From: a virus
Reading direction: 5' to 3' (one strand)
IMG/VR virus record: IMGVR_UViG_3300045049_000204
Span: 1 to 26,462 of that record
DNA: 26,462 bases
The notes below the pieces were generated by a model, which had not been told where the DNA came from, ran no database searches, and saw only the letters and a program-made list of their open reading frames with translations. The position numbers were made by a program, and so were the translations under genes. Positions 6,384-11,642 of the stretch are shown piece after piece (within the stretch, counting starts at the first letter, position 1; the number at the start of each line of letters is the position of its first letter).

Positions 6384-7582
6384 AAGACGCGAAGGGTGCG
6401 CTCCATGCCTATGTGGACGAGGTACGCGCCACCAAGCCGACTACAACGGAAGCGCTCAAGGCGCTGCCGTCGATCATGGCCTACTGGCGCGAGCACGGCA
6501 AAAAGGCTGAGCGGCCCGACGCCATCGCCTGCTCCCTGCGCCTGTTCATCGGCTTTCTCATGCAGGACGCGGCTGGTGTGAATCTGACCTTCGCCCAGCT
6601 CGACCGCGCGCTGTTCGAGCGCTTCATTGCGTGGCGCATGGGGCCGCACGCCTACGAAGTCCCGTGGGCCGGAAAGGAATACAAGGGATCGAGCAAGGGC
6701 GTGAAAGGCGAGACGGTCAATAGCGACCTCGCGCGCGTCGCCGCTGCCGTCAACCATCAGGTCCGCTGGGGCCGCGTTCCCATGGCGCCGAAGGTGCCCA
6801 GCGTGGACAAGAAGCTGCGATCCGAGGCGCGAGAATACCGCTACAGCTTGAAGCAGATGGGCGCGATCATGGCGGTGGCATCCTATGACGTGCAGATGTT
6901 CCGCTGGCTGGCACTACAGCTTGCCACGCTGGTTCGGCCCGAAGCGGCGCTTGGGTTTGACCCGCGCCAGCAATACACTCCGGACACGGGCCTGATCGAC
7001 CTTCACCCCAAGGGTTGGCCGCGCACCAAGAAGCGCAACCCGGTCGTGCCGGCGATCGAGGAGTTCAAGCCGTTCCTGGAGACGTGGGCCGAGGATGGCG
7101 CGGAGATCGTGTCATCGCGCAAGGTGGCATGGCGGACGATCCGCCGCGTGCTGAACCTGCCGCTTGAGGCCGAGGCCAAGACGATCCGCTATTCGGTGGC
7201 CACCCTTCTGCGGAATGCGCACCGCGTGCCAGCAGACCAAATCGAGATGCAGTTGGGGCACCGCGCGATCAACTCCGTCACGGAGCGCTATGCGAAGTAC
7301 GATCCCGACTATCTGGCCGAATCAAAGGCCGCGCTGTCCAAGGTCTGGCAGGCCGTCATGGCGGAAGCTGGCCAGTGGCACGCTGTCCATTTGCTGTCCA
7401 AGACGGGCAACGGAAAGTCGATTGTGATTGACTTTCCAAGCGAAAAAAGCGAGGATTTCAGCCGTTGGAACGGTGGTGCCGCCTACAGGACTCGAACCTG
7501 TGACCCTCGCATTACGAATGCGAGAAAAGGCCAGAAAACCGCCGTTTCGCGTGAGGTACGCACGAAACGGAGTGGCAACTGA
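6239..7582 (+). CDS. int: Tyrosine-type site-specific recombinase (phage integrase) with attP in its 3' end
   Basis: A 447-residue tyrosine recombinase that would integrate the phage genome into a host tRNA gene. The N-terminus (KYTVGEYWLDKRRDG…) is an arm-binding-type domain. Residues about 70-180 form the SAM-like core-binding domain. The catalytic domain spans about 200-365, with box I Arg233 (LATLVRPEAAL), the beta-hairpin Lys264/265 (RTKKRN), Arg317 in KTIRYSVATLL, QLGHRA (His341) and the nucleophile Tyr351 in TERYAKY. The usual His of the HxxR box is Lys here. Residues 366-447 go beyond the family domain; 412-429 (GGAAYRTRTCDPRITNAR) are the conceptual translation of a tRNA fragment. 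The start GTG 6239 is the first available in frame and has a weak ribosome site. The stop overlaps the next ATG (TGATG). Confidence 0.9.
   Translation: MSGAGKYTVGEYWLDKRRDGASPDIWQITTYKRGSRQIVYRSTKCRSLEDAKGALHAYVDEVRATKPTTTEALKALPSIMAYWREHGKKAERPDAIACSLRLFIGFLMQDAAGVNLTFAQLDRALFERFIAWRMGPHAYEVPWAGKEYKGSSKGVKGETVNSDLARVAAAVNHQVRWGRVPMAPKVPSVDKKLRSEAREYRYSLKQMGAIMAVASYDVQMFRWLALQLATLVRPEAALGFDPRQQYTPDTGLIDLHPKGWPRTKKRNPVVPAIEEFKPFLETWAEDGAEIVSSRKVAWRTIRRVLNLPLEAEAKTIRYSVATLLRNAHRVPADQIEMQLGHRAINSVTERYAKYDPDYLAESKAALSKVWQAVMAEAGQWHAVHLLSKTGNGKSIVIDFPSEKSEDFSRWNGGAAYRTRTCDPRITNARKGQKTAVSREVRTKRSGN
7382..7400 (+). repeat. Left arm-type paired repeat of attP
   Basis: GCTGTCCATTTGCTGTCCA contains two copies of the octamer GCTGTCCA eleven bases apart, about one helical turn. 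The block recurs in the same orientation with one mismatch at 7603-7621, on the other side of the tRNA-derived core and at a similar distance. Paired direct repeats on both arms are typical of integrase arm-binding sites. A further single octamer occurs at 7333-7340, which may be coincidental coding sequence. Confidence 0.6.
7412..7437. repeat. Left inverted repeat beside the attP core
   Basis: GGAAAGTC (7412-7419) and GACTTTCC (7430-7437) are perfect 8-base inverted arms separated by ten bases. The element lies between the left arm repeats and the core. It may bind a recombination accessory factor or form part of the core-flanking site. It is inside the integrase reading frame, where it encodes nothing conserved. 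Confidence 0.5.
7474..7523 (-). other. attP core: 3' half of a tRNA-Thr(CGT) gene
   Basis: Read on the minus strand, 7523 to 7474 gives the anticodon stem-loop TCGCA-TTCGTAA-TGCGA with anticodon CGT, a 5-base variable loop GGGTC, the T arm ACAGG-TTCGAGT-CCTGT, the acceptor 3' strand AGGCGGC, discriminator A and an encoded CCA. No D arm or 5' acceptor strand (which would be GCCGCCT) follows beyond 7524, so this is not a functional tRNA gene. Such 3' fragments are the identity segment that lets a phage insert in a tRNA gene while regenerating its 3' end. The fragment lies in the integrase frame and is flanked symmetrically by inverted and direct repeats. Confidence 0.82.
7542..7570. repeat. Right inverted repeat beside the attP core
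   Basis: CCGTTTCG (7542-7549) and CGAAACGG (7563-7570) are perfect 8-base inverted arms with a 13-base spacer, ending 10 bases before the integrase stop. It mirrors the left inverted repeat across the core. It could be a protein-binding site of the intasome; no T-run follows, so termination is unlikely. Confidence 0.5.
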
Positions 7583-8097
7583 TGGGGAACGAAGCCGGAT
7601 TTGCTGACCATTTGCTGTCCATGCACGATTGGCGTTCGCGCCAACCTGCGTGGCAAGGAGCCGACGGGCTGCCCATGGCGCGCGGAGAGTTCACGCTTCG
7701 CTGGCAGGCCGGGGAGTGGTGGCTTAACGGCCCTGGCAAGTTGCGTGCGGTCGGCGGCGACCTGACCCACGCGCGTAAGGAGATGGACGCGGCGCACATT
7801 GCGCGCGTCTCCGCCCTCCCCGCCCCCGCTGTCCGAAGCGTCTATTTCATCGGCACCGAAGCCAAGGTCGGGCGGGCGGTGAAGATCGGGGTTGCAGATC
7901 AGCCCGAACGCCGCCTGCGCCAACTGCAGATCGGATCGGCCGCCCCTCTCCATATCCTCGCGGTGACGCCTGGGGGCGAGTTCGAGGAAGGCATCTACCA
8001 CGCGAAGTTCGCGCGCCTCCGACTGCGCGGCGAATGGTTCAGGATCAGTGCCGCCTTGCTCCGCGAGATCACTCGTCTGCGGAGTAAAGCCGCATGA
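7582..8097 (+). CDS. T5orf172-domain protein (GIY-YIG-like)
   Basis: A 171-residue protein. Residues about 85-155 match the T5orf172/MUG113 domain, a GIY-YIG nuclease-superfamily module: VYFIGTEAKVGRAVKIGVA holds the two beta-strands, RLRQLQIGSAAPLHILAV follows, and HAKFARLRLRGEWFRIS carries the conserved H-x-x-F…GEWF block. The N-terminal 80 residues are a Trp-rich lead (WRSRQPAWQG, WQAGEWWLNGPGKLRAVGG) with no known family. ATG 7582 overlaps the integrase stop as TGATG, so the gene is coupled to the integrase in the free phage; codons 8-14 lie in the right attP arm repeat. Nuclease activity is uncertain because the canonical GIY and YIG motifs are degenerate in this subfamily. Confidence 0.75.
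   Translation: MGNEAGFADHLLSMHDWRSRQPAWQGADGLPMARGEFTLRWQAGEWWLNGPGKLRAVGGDLTHARKEMDAAHIARVSALPAPAVRSVYFIGTEAKVGRAVKIGVADQPERRLRQLQIGSAAPLHILAVTPGGEFEEGIYHAKFARLRLRGEWFRISAALLREITRLRSKAA
7603..7621 (+). repeat. Right arm-type paired repeat of attP
   Basis: GCTGACCATTTGCTGTCCA matches the left arm block at 18 of 19 positions, in the same orientation, again with two octamers eleven bases apart. It sits inside the 5' end of the T5orf172 gene. Both copies are about 110 bases from the centre of the tRNA-derived core, the geometry expected of integrase arm sites. Confidence 0.6.
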
Positions 8098-8267
8098 CAC
8101 GCTCTTATTCCGCTAAAGAAAGGATTGAGCGTAAACGGCTCAAATCCTCACCAAAATTCGAATCGGTGTGGAAAACGGGGCCGGTTCCGCCTCTCTTGCG
8201 CGAATCAGTAGGGAAAACTCGTTCCACCCCCATCAGTGCCCCCAGATTTGGCGGGGGTGGGTTGTGA
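8094..8267 (+). CDS. Hypothetical small basic protein, 57 residues
   Basis: Starts at ATG 8094 in the stop of the previous gene and ends at TGA 8265-8267, overlapping the next GTG. The product is very basic at the N-terminus (MTRSYSAKERIERKRLKSSP) and ends PRFGGGGL. A hairpin with arms 8121-8130 and 8138-8148 (AGGATTGAGC and its near-complement with one bulge) lies early in the reading frame, so this stretch might instead be a regulatory spacer with an accidental ORF. I lean towards a real small gene because of the overlaps at both ends. Confidence 0.45.
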   Translation: MTRSYSAKERIERKRLKSSPKFESVWKTGPVPPLLRESVGKTRSTPISAPRFGGGGL

Positions 8268-8803
8268 GGATTGCCCCGCACCACATCGAAGGCACGCCGG
8301 AGCACAAGCTTTCGGCGATGATCGACCCGGCACCGGCTTACACGCCCGCCTGCCCGTGGCCAGATGACTGCATGGTCCAGTGGGGTCATGGCATCATCCC
8401 GGCTGTCCCGTTCTTCGAAGCCTTTCCACCGGGCACGTTCATTCGGGGTGAGGGCGACACGCTCGAGCAAGCGGAGCGCGAGGCGTTCGCTCAATACCAG
8501 GCCGAATTCCTCTGCGAGCATCTGTGGGGCCGACACAGCGAGGGGCGAGGCACCTATCTGAACGGCGCTGGCTGGTGCCGGAAATGCGGGGCCTTTCGAA
8601 GCAAGATGTTCAACGAAGTGGTCGTGCTCGGCAAGCATCGAAAGCCGCTTAGCCGGACCGAGGCGGATTGGCTCCGGTCGCTCGAAAACGACCATGAGAT
8701 GAATGCGATCATGGATCAGAAATATCCGGGCGAGCGGGCCAGCAGGAGGCTGAGCCAAAAGCGGCTTCGGCTGCGCCTCAATCTCTTCGGAGCCGCAGCA
8801 TGA
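8264..8803 (+). CDS. Hypothetical protein with Cys/His zinc-like cluster
   Basis: A 179-residue product from GTG 8264, preceded by GGCGGGGGTGGG (8250-8261); a longer in-frame GTG at 8168 has no ribosome site and overlaps the small gene. The central segment FLCEHLWGRHSEGRG, NGAGWCRKCGAFRSKMF holds Cys-x-His and Cys-x-x-Cys pairs about 20 residues apart, a likely single zinc knuckle. N-terminal DPAPAYTPACPWPDDC also contains two Cys. The C-terminus is a basic helix (RRLSQKRLRLRLNLFG). A nucleic-acid-binding role is plausible from the zinc site and basic tail, but I do not recognise the family. Confidence 0.62.
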   Translation: MRIAPHHIEGTPEHKLSAMIDPAPAYTPACPWPDDCMVQWGHGIIPAVPFFEAFPPGTFIRGEGDTLEQAEREAFAQYQAEFLCEHLWGRHSEGRGTYLNGAGWCRKCGAFRSKMFNEVVVLGKHRKPLSRTEADWLRSLENDHEMNAIMDQKYPGERASRRLSQKRLRLRLNLFGAAA

Positions 8804-8844
8804 CCCCCTCCATCGCACACAGAATTGCGGGAGGGGGGATGTGA
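8800..8844 (+). CDS. 14-residue bridging mini-ORF (tentative)
   Basis: ATG 8800 overlaps the previous TGA, and its own TGA (8842-8844) overlaps the GTG 8841 of the next gene. The peptide is MTPSIAHRIAGGGM. The strong GGGAGGGGGG (8829-8838) inside it serves the next gene. It may only keep ribosomes moving between two genes rather than encode a useful peptide. Confidence 0.3.
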   Translation: MTPSIAHRIAGGGM

Positions 8845-9371
8845 GCCTGCCGTTTAGACCCGGTGATTGGGCAGTTGATCCATCCGGGGAGCGCGTCGCC
8901 CGCGTGATGCGGGTCTACGAGTTCGAGGGCGACGTGCTGCTTGACCTGTCGATCTACGACCACAAGGGCTCGCGCATTGGTCGCCAGAGCCCCGCAGAAG
9001 GTGGGCCGAAAAGCTTTGAGCCTGCGTGCGCCGCCAAGCATTGGGAGCGCATCAAGCGCCCCTCGTTCCCGATCGTGCCGAGATGGATGCCCAACGGTGA
9101 CGGGACGGCAAGCCTGCGCATGTGGGCCGGCGATCGTCTGCCGCCTGCCAACTGGACCCCGCCGGAGCCCGCGCGCAAGCCCACGGTAAAGGCGCCCGAT
9201 AATCCGCCATTCCTCTCGCTTGAGGAATACGAGCACTTGGCCGACCTGTTCGCCAGCGCGAACGACCCGGTCAGCGCGAAGATAGGGGCGAAGGCAGCCG
9301 AGGTCGTAGCATGGCTCAAGCGGCTACGGGGCTCCACCTCCCCCACTAAAACCGAACCCCAAGGAGAATGA
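8841..9371 (+). CDS. Hypothetical protein, 176 residues
   Basis: Starts at GTG 8841 behind a strong purine run, GGGAGGGGGG (8829-8838). Residues 1-75 (MSLPFRPGDWAVDPSGERVA, EFEGDVLLDLSIYDHKGSRI) look like an SH3- or KOW-type small beta-barrel, the PGDWAVDPSGE opening resembling those seen in phage barrel proteins. A proline-rich linker follows (PPEPARKPTVKAPDNPP), then a helical C-terminal segment EEYEHLADLFASANDPVSAK. The stop TGA 9369-9371 overlaps the first ATG of the next gene. Function unknown; the domain reading is pattern-based. Confidence 0.62.
   Translation: MSLPFRPGDWAVDPSGERVARVMRVYEFEGDVLLDLSIYDHKGSRIGRQSPAEGGPKSFEPACAAKHWERIKRPSFPIVPRWMPNGDGTASLRMWAGDRLPPANWTPPEPARKPTVKAPDNPPFLSLEEYEHLADLFASANDPVSAKIGAKAAEVVAWLKRLRGSTSPTKTEPQGE
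9361..9366 (+). promoter_or_regulatory. Ribosome binding site that selects among three ATGs
   Basis: AAGGAG lies 1, 4 and 7 bases (measured from its GGAG core) before three consecutive ATG codons. The spacing favours the third, at 9374. The first ATG overlaps the upstream stop codon, so re-initiation there cannot be excluded. Confidence 0.6.
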
Positions 9372-9373
9372 TG

Positions 9374-9727
9374 ATGGCGAGATACCGTAAGAAGCCTGTC
9401 GAAATTGAAGCAATCCGATGGGAGGGCTCAGTGATCGGCCTCACCAATGGCGATGGCCCATTCCCTCCTACCGCCGAAAATCCGGCGCCAGCCAACCTGC
9501 GGCTTGAAATGCCAGAGTGGATGCCTCCAGCGCGCGTTGTGCATGAGATCGATACGGTGGTTGATGTGGCGCCGGGCTCCGTCGTGCGGCAGGGCGATTA
9601 CCTGTTCATCGGAACGCTCGAAGGCACACATCGCGCCGATCCGGGCGACTGGATCATCCGCGGCATCAAGGGTGAACTCTACCCGTGCAAGCCCGACATC
9701 TTCGCCGCCACATACGAGCCCACCTAA
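9374..9727 (+). CDS. Conserved phage protein of the YRKKP…DWIIRG.KGE.YPCKPDIF family
   Basis: A 117-residue member of a very widespread phage hypothetical family, recognisable by RYRKKPVEIEAIRW at the N-terminus and GDWIIRGIKGELYPCKPDIF at the C-terminus. Its function has not been established to my knowledge; it is frequent among early or accessory genes of tailed phages. Three ATG codons follow each other (9368, 9371, 9374). The AAGGAG site at 9361-9366 is properly spaced (7 bases from GGAG) only from the third, which also gives the family's usual MARYRKKP start. The middle (residues about 15-50, GLTNGDGPFPPTAENPAPAN) is an insertion-like variable loop. Confidence 0.82.
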   Translation: MARYRKKPVEIEAIRWEGSVIGLTNGDGPFPPTAENPAPANLRLEMPEWMPPARVVHEIDTVVDVAPGSVVRQGDYLFIGTLEGTHRADPGDWIIRGIKGELYPCKPDIFAATYEPT

Positions 9728-9854
9728 CTCAATCGGCTTTCTCTACTGGACTTTGGTAAATGTATTTGGAGCTATTCCGGCTTTCGTCGCTACGCGATCG
9801 AGCCCCTACGGGTCTCGCCCCTAACGGGCTTCAATCCGGGCTATAGGAGAAATT
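9728..9854. other. 127-base non-coding gap with small hairpins
   Basis: This is one of the few non-coding gaps of the operon, and its first 60 bases are noticeably less GC-rich than the surroundings. At 9797-9830 an imperfect tandem, CCCCTACGGG then CCCCTAACGGG, is bounded by AGCCC (9801-9805) and GGGCT (9826-9830), allowing alternative small hairpins. No T-run follows, so it is not a clear terminator. I see no convincing promoter, though TTTGGTAAATG followed by TATTCC is a weak candidate. Confidence 0.4.
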
Positions 9855-10058
9855 ATGTTGATAGTTACGCCGTCTAGCGATCAACGCGGTAACCGTTCCT
9901 ACGCCGTTTGGGAGTATGACACTTCACGGCCCCGCAATCCGTCGGCCGCCGACCCTCGCGCGAGATATGCTGCGAAGGGGATCATTGGCGTGTTCTCGAG
10001 CCTGTCCGCTGCGCAAGGGATGAGCACCCGACAGGGCGAAGACGCTGCAAGCGGCTGA
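9855..10058 (+). CDS. Hypothetical small protein, 67 residues
   Basis: Starts at ATG 9855 with AGGAGA at 9845-9850. The product (MLIVTPSSDQRGNRSYAVWE, YDTSRPRNPSAADPRARYAA…) has a beta-rich start and an Arg-rich middle and ends SLSAAQGMSTRQGEDAASG. No family is recognised. It stands between two short non-coding gaps, so it may be an independently acquired cassette. Confidence 0.5.
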   Translation: MLIVTPSSDQRGNRSYAVWEYDTSRPRNPSAADPRARYAAKGIIGVFSSLSAAQGMSTRQGEDAASG

Positions 10059-10131
10059 GTGGCGAAGCCATGCCAGCCCGGTGGCCAACGGCCATGCGCC
10101 CAAACACTATAGCCTAACCAGGAGCACCACC

Positions 10132-10422
10132 ATGGATCTACTTGAACTGGCTGAACGGGTGGAACGCCTCCACAAGGGGGCGACATCGGGGCCATGGTGG
10201 ATCACGCCAGGCGGTGGGAGCATCCGCGCAAACCGAGTGTACCATCCAGAGGGGCGGCAGCCTTATACGCTCGATGTGCGGATCACCCTCGGTTATTACG
10301 GGAAGCGATCTCAACGATCGATCGACTGGGCGCTGATTGTGGAAATGGTCAACCACGCCCCGGAGATAGTCGCTGCGTTGCGTGTTGCTGCCGAAAAACA
10401 ACATGAGCGAGCCGATGCCTAG
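10132..10422 (+). CDS. Small phage protein, TPGPW-like family, 96 residues
   Basis: I use ATG 10132 because AGGAG (10119-10123) is well placed; the in-frame GTG at 10081 lies in the gap. The product starts MDLLELAERVERLHKGATSG, then PWWITPGGGSIRANRVYHPE, and ends with a helix around IDWALIVEMVNHAPEIVAAL. The layout of an N-terminal helix, a (T/S)GPW turn, a short beta region and a C-terminal NHAPEIVAALR helix is common in small phage Ea22-like proteins of unknown function. The 73 bases upstream (10059-10131) contain the small stem TGGCC-AAC-GGCCA but no clear promoter. Confidence 0.6.
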   Translation: MDLLELAERVERLHKGATSGPWWITPGGGSIRANRVYHPEGRQPYTLDVRITLGYYGKRSQRSIDWALIVEMVNHAPEIVAALRVAAEKQHERADA

Positions 10423-10600
10423 CTCGTTTCGCAATCTAACCGTAGCGCAGCTTCAAGCGAGGCGTGAAATTGAAGCGCGTGTAGCCGAGCGACAGCTTGC
10501 CTTCGTGGCAAAGATAGATCGCCGCATTGCGCATCTGCTTCAAGCGGCAGACACCGCCGCCGCATTGAAGGCGCAGGCCCGTGCGCGTGGGGAGGGGTGA
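10403..10600 (+). CDS. Hypothetical small helical protein, 65 residues
   Basis: Starts at ATG 10403, overlapping the end of the preceding gene by 20 bases; no strong ribosome site is visible, so re-initiation is likely. The sequence is almost entirely one long helix (LTVAQLQARREIEARVAERQ, AFVAKIDRRIAHLLQAADTA), possibly a coiled coil, ending ARARGEG. The end and following start (10582-10604) nearly repeat the boundary at 5938-5960. Confidence 0.5.
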   Translation: MSEPMPSSFRNLTVAQLQARREIEARVAERQLAFVAKIDRRIAHLLQAADTAAALKAQARARGEG

Positions 10601-10601
10601 G

Positions 10602-10793
10602 GTGCGCGAACTGACGGAAGACGAGGAGCGCGCTATCCGGAGCCTGAAACGCCTGTCGCGGAAATGGCCAGCGTCGCTTAAGCTGTTCGCCTGGAACGGC
10701 TCGCTTTGCGTCATGGAGAATTACGTCGAGCCCGGCCATGATGCCGTGCTGGATTACGTGGCTGGCATTCCGTGCGACGGTGGTGATCCATGA
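10602..10793 (+). CDS. Hypothetical small protein, 63 residues
   Basis: Starts at GTG 10602, one base after the upstream stop, behind GGGGAGGGG (10589-10597). The product is MRELTEDEERAIRSLKRLSR, then KWPASLKLFAWNGSLCVMEN and a short acidic end: a helix followed by a beta-hairpin. Small phage proteins of this outline are common and uncharacterised. The stop overlaps the ATG at 10790. Confidence 0.55.
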   Translation: MRELTEDEERAIRSLKRLSRKWPASLKLFAWNGSLCVMENYVEPGHDAVLDYVAGIPCDGGDP

Positions 10794-10831
10794 CACGCGC
10801 CCGCTCGGCTATGGTAGGGGACAAAGGGTGA
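10790..10831 (+). CDS. 13-residue bridging mini-ORF (tentative)
   Basis: ATG 10790 overlaps the preceding TGA, and its TGA (10829-10831) overlaps the ATG of the membrane protein gene (TGATG). The peptide is MTRARSAMVGDKG. It resembles the mini-ORF at 8800-8844 in length and in bridging two genes, so both may serve translational coupling. Confidence 0.3.
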   Translation: MTRARSAMVGDKG

Positions 10832-11031
10832 TGACCTATAGAGCACGGACAATTTTGATCGGCTGCCCATTCGCAATAGGCTTCTGGCTGTTCGCGGTCT
10901 TGGTGAAGATCGATGTGGAAGGAAGCTTCCGGATGAGCGCTGCCGGGATCGCCGCCCTGTTTTTGCTGGGCCTCATGTTGTGGGCGATCATCTCGCTGAT
11001 GGCTTCTGTCGTGTTTGAGGAACGCAAGTGA
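10831..11031 (+). CDS. Small two-helix membrane protein, unknown function
   Basis: A 66-residue protein with two predicted transmembrane helices: residues about 8-24 (ILIGCPFAIGFWLFAVL) and about 38-61 (AAGIAALFLLGLMLWAIISL), joined by a short loop containing KIDVEGSFRMS. The C-terminus ends FEERK and the N-terminus is basic. The start ATG 10831 overlaps the mini-ORF stop. Size and topology resemble small phage membrane proteins such as superinfection-exclusion factors or holins. Since the lysis genes are elsewhere, a lysis role is unlikely; exclusion is a guess. Confidence 0.6.
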   Translation: MTYRARTILIGCPFAIGFWLFAVLVKIDVEGSFRMSAAGIAALFLLGLMLWAIISLMASVVFEERK

Positions 11032-11210
11032 CCTATAGAGAGGAAGTGATCGAGGCGTACGAGCGCGTGAGATCAGCCGGCCATGCGGCGCTAGACAGTC
11101 GCGGCCTGTTCGCGCACCGGAACGCGTTCTGCCAGGCCGCGCATGCTAAGGTCGATCAATGCGCGATACGACTGCTCACCACCCTGGAGACAATCCATGA
11201 CCCTGAGTGA
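11028..11210 (+). CDS. Hypothetical small protein, 60 residues
   Basis: Starts at GTG 11028 overlapping the membrane protein stop (GTGA). The product begins MTYREEVIEAYERVRSAGHA and is helical throughout. Its first 13 bases (TGACCTATAGAG after the initial base) match those of the preceding gene's start at 10831. Function unknown. Confidence 0.55.
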   Translation: MTYREEVIEAYERVRSAGHAALDSRGLFAHRNAFCQAAHAKVDQCAIRLLTTLETIHDPE

Positions 11211-11448
11211 TCGCGACGCCAGTTGGCAGCGCTGGTTCGCATGGTATCCCGTGCTGGTCGGCGACGAATTTGCAAGCGAGCGGCAAGATGTTCGTGTCAG
11301 CCTCGACGGCGGCCGATCTTTCGACGCAGTACCAATGCATAGGCGCACGAAGAGGGCTGACAAGCGCGTATGGTGGCAATGGATTGAGCGGCGCAAGGTT
11401 GAAGGCGGCTTTGGCATGCCGTTCTGGATTAGGAGGCTTCCCCAGTGA
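11197..11448 (+). CDS. Hypothetical Trp-rich protein, 83 residues
   Basis: Starts at ATG 11197 with GGAGA at 11186-11190, overlapping the previous gene by 14 bases. The product is rich in Trp and Arg (SWQRWFAWYPVLVGDEF, DKRVWWQWIERRKV, MPFWIRRLPQ). It looks like a compact beta-sheet protein with the internal strand QDVRVSLDGGRSFDAV. The same outline recurs in small phage proteins of unknown role. The stop overlaps the next GTG. Confidence 0.58.
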   Translation: MTLSDRDASWQRWFAWYPVLVGDEFASERQDVRVSLDGGRSFDAVPMHRRTKRADKRVWWQWIERRKVEGGFGMPFWIRRLPQ

Positions 11449-11642
11449 CCCCGAGTGACCCAACGGATGAACTGGTGGAGCGGGCTTACCAAGCCTTTGT
11501 CGCCATTGCCATTGACGAAGGCACTTATACTGAGGCGGCCGATGACGGCACTATCGTCGCAATCGATGGCACGGTCAGCTTACGCAAGGGTATCCGCGCA
11601 GCCATATCCGCCATGCAAGCTGAAGGGGCGGCCGTGGAATGA
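11445..11642 (+). CDS. Hypothetical small protein, 65 residues
   Basis: Starts at GTG 11445 (GTGA overlap) with AGGAGG at 11431-11436. The product is acidic (MTPSDPTDELVERAYQAFVA…) with a beta-turn region EAADDGTIVAIDGTVSLRKG and a C-terminal helix. Its TGA (11640-11642) overlaps ATG 11639 of the YozE-like gene, whose frame is broken shortly afterwards. Confidence 0.55.
   Translation: MTPSDPTDELVERAYQAFVAIAIDEGTYTEAADDGTIVAIDGTVSLRKGIRAAISAMQAEGAAVE

Noticed and set aside
7333-7340. A third left-side GCTGTCCA octamer as an additional integrase arm site
   Set aside because: It is single, lacks the 11-base partner, and lies within ordinary codons near the catalytic domain end, so chance is likely.
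7474-7545. A complete tRNA-Thr gene
   Set aside because: Only the anticodon arm, variable loop, T arm and acceptor 3' strand are present; there is no D arm and no GCCGCCT 5' acceptor strand beyond 7524.
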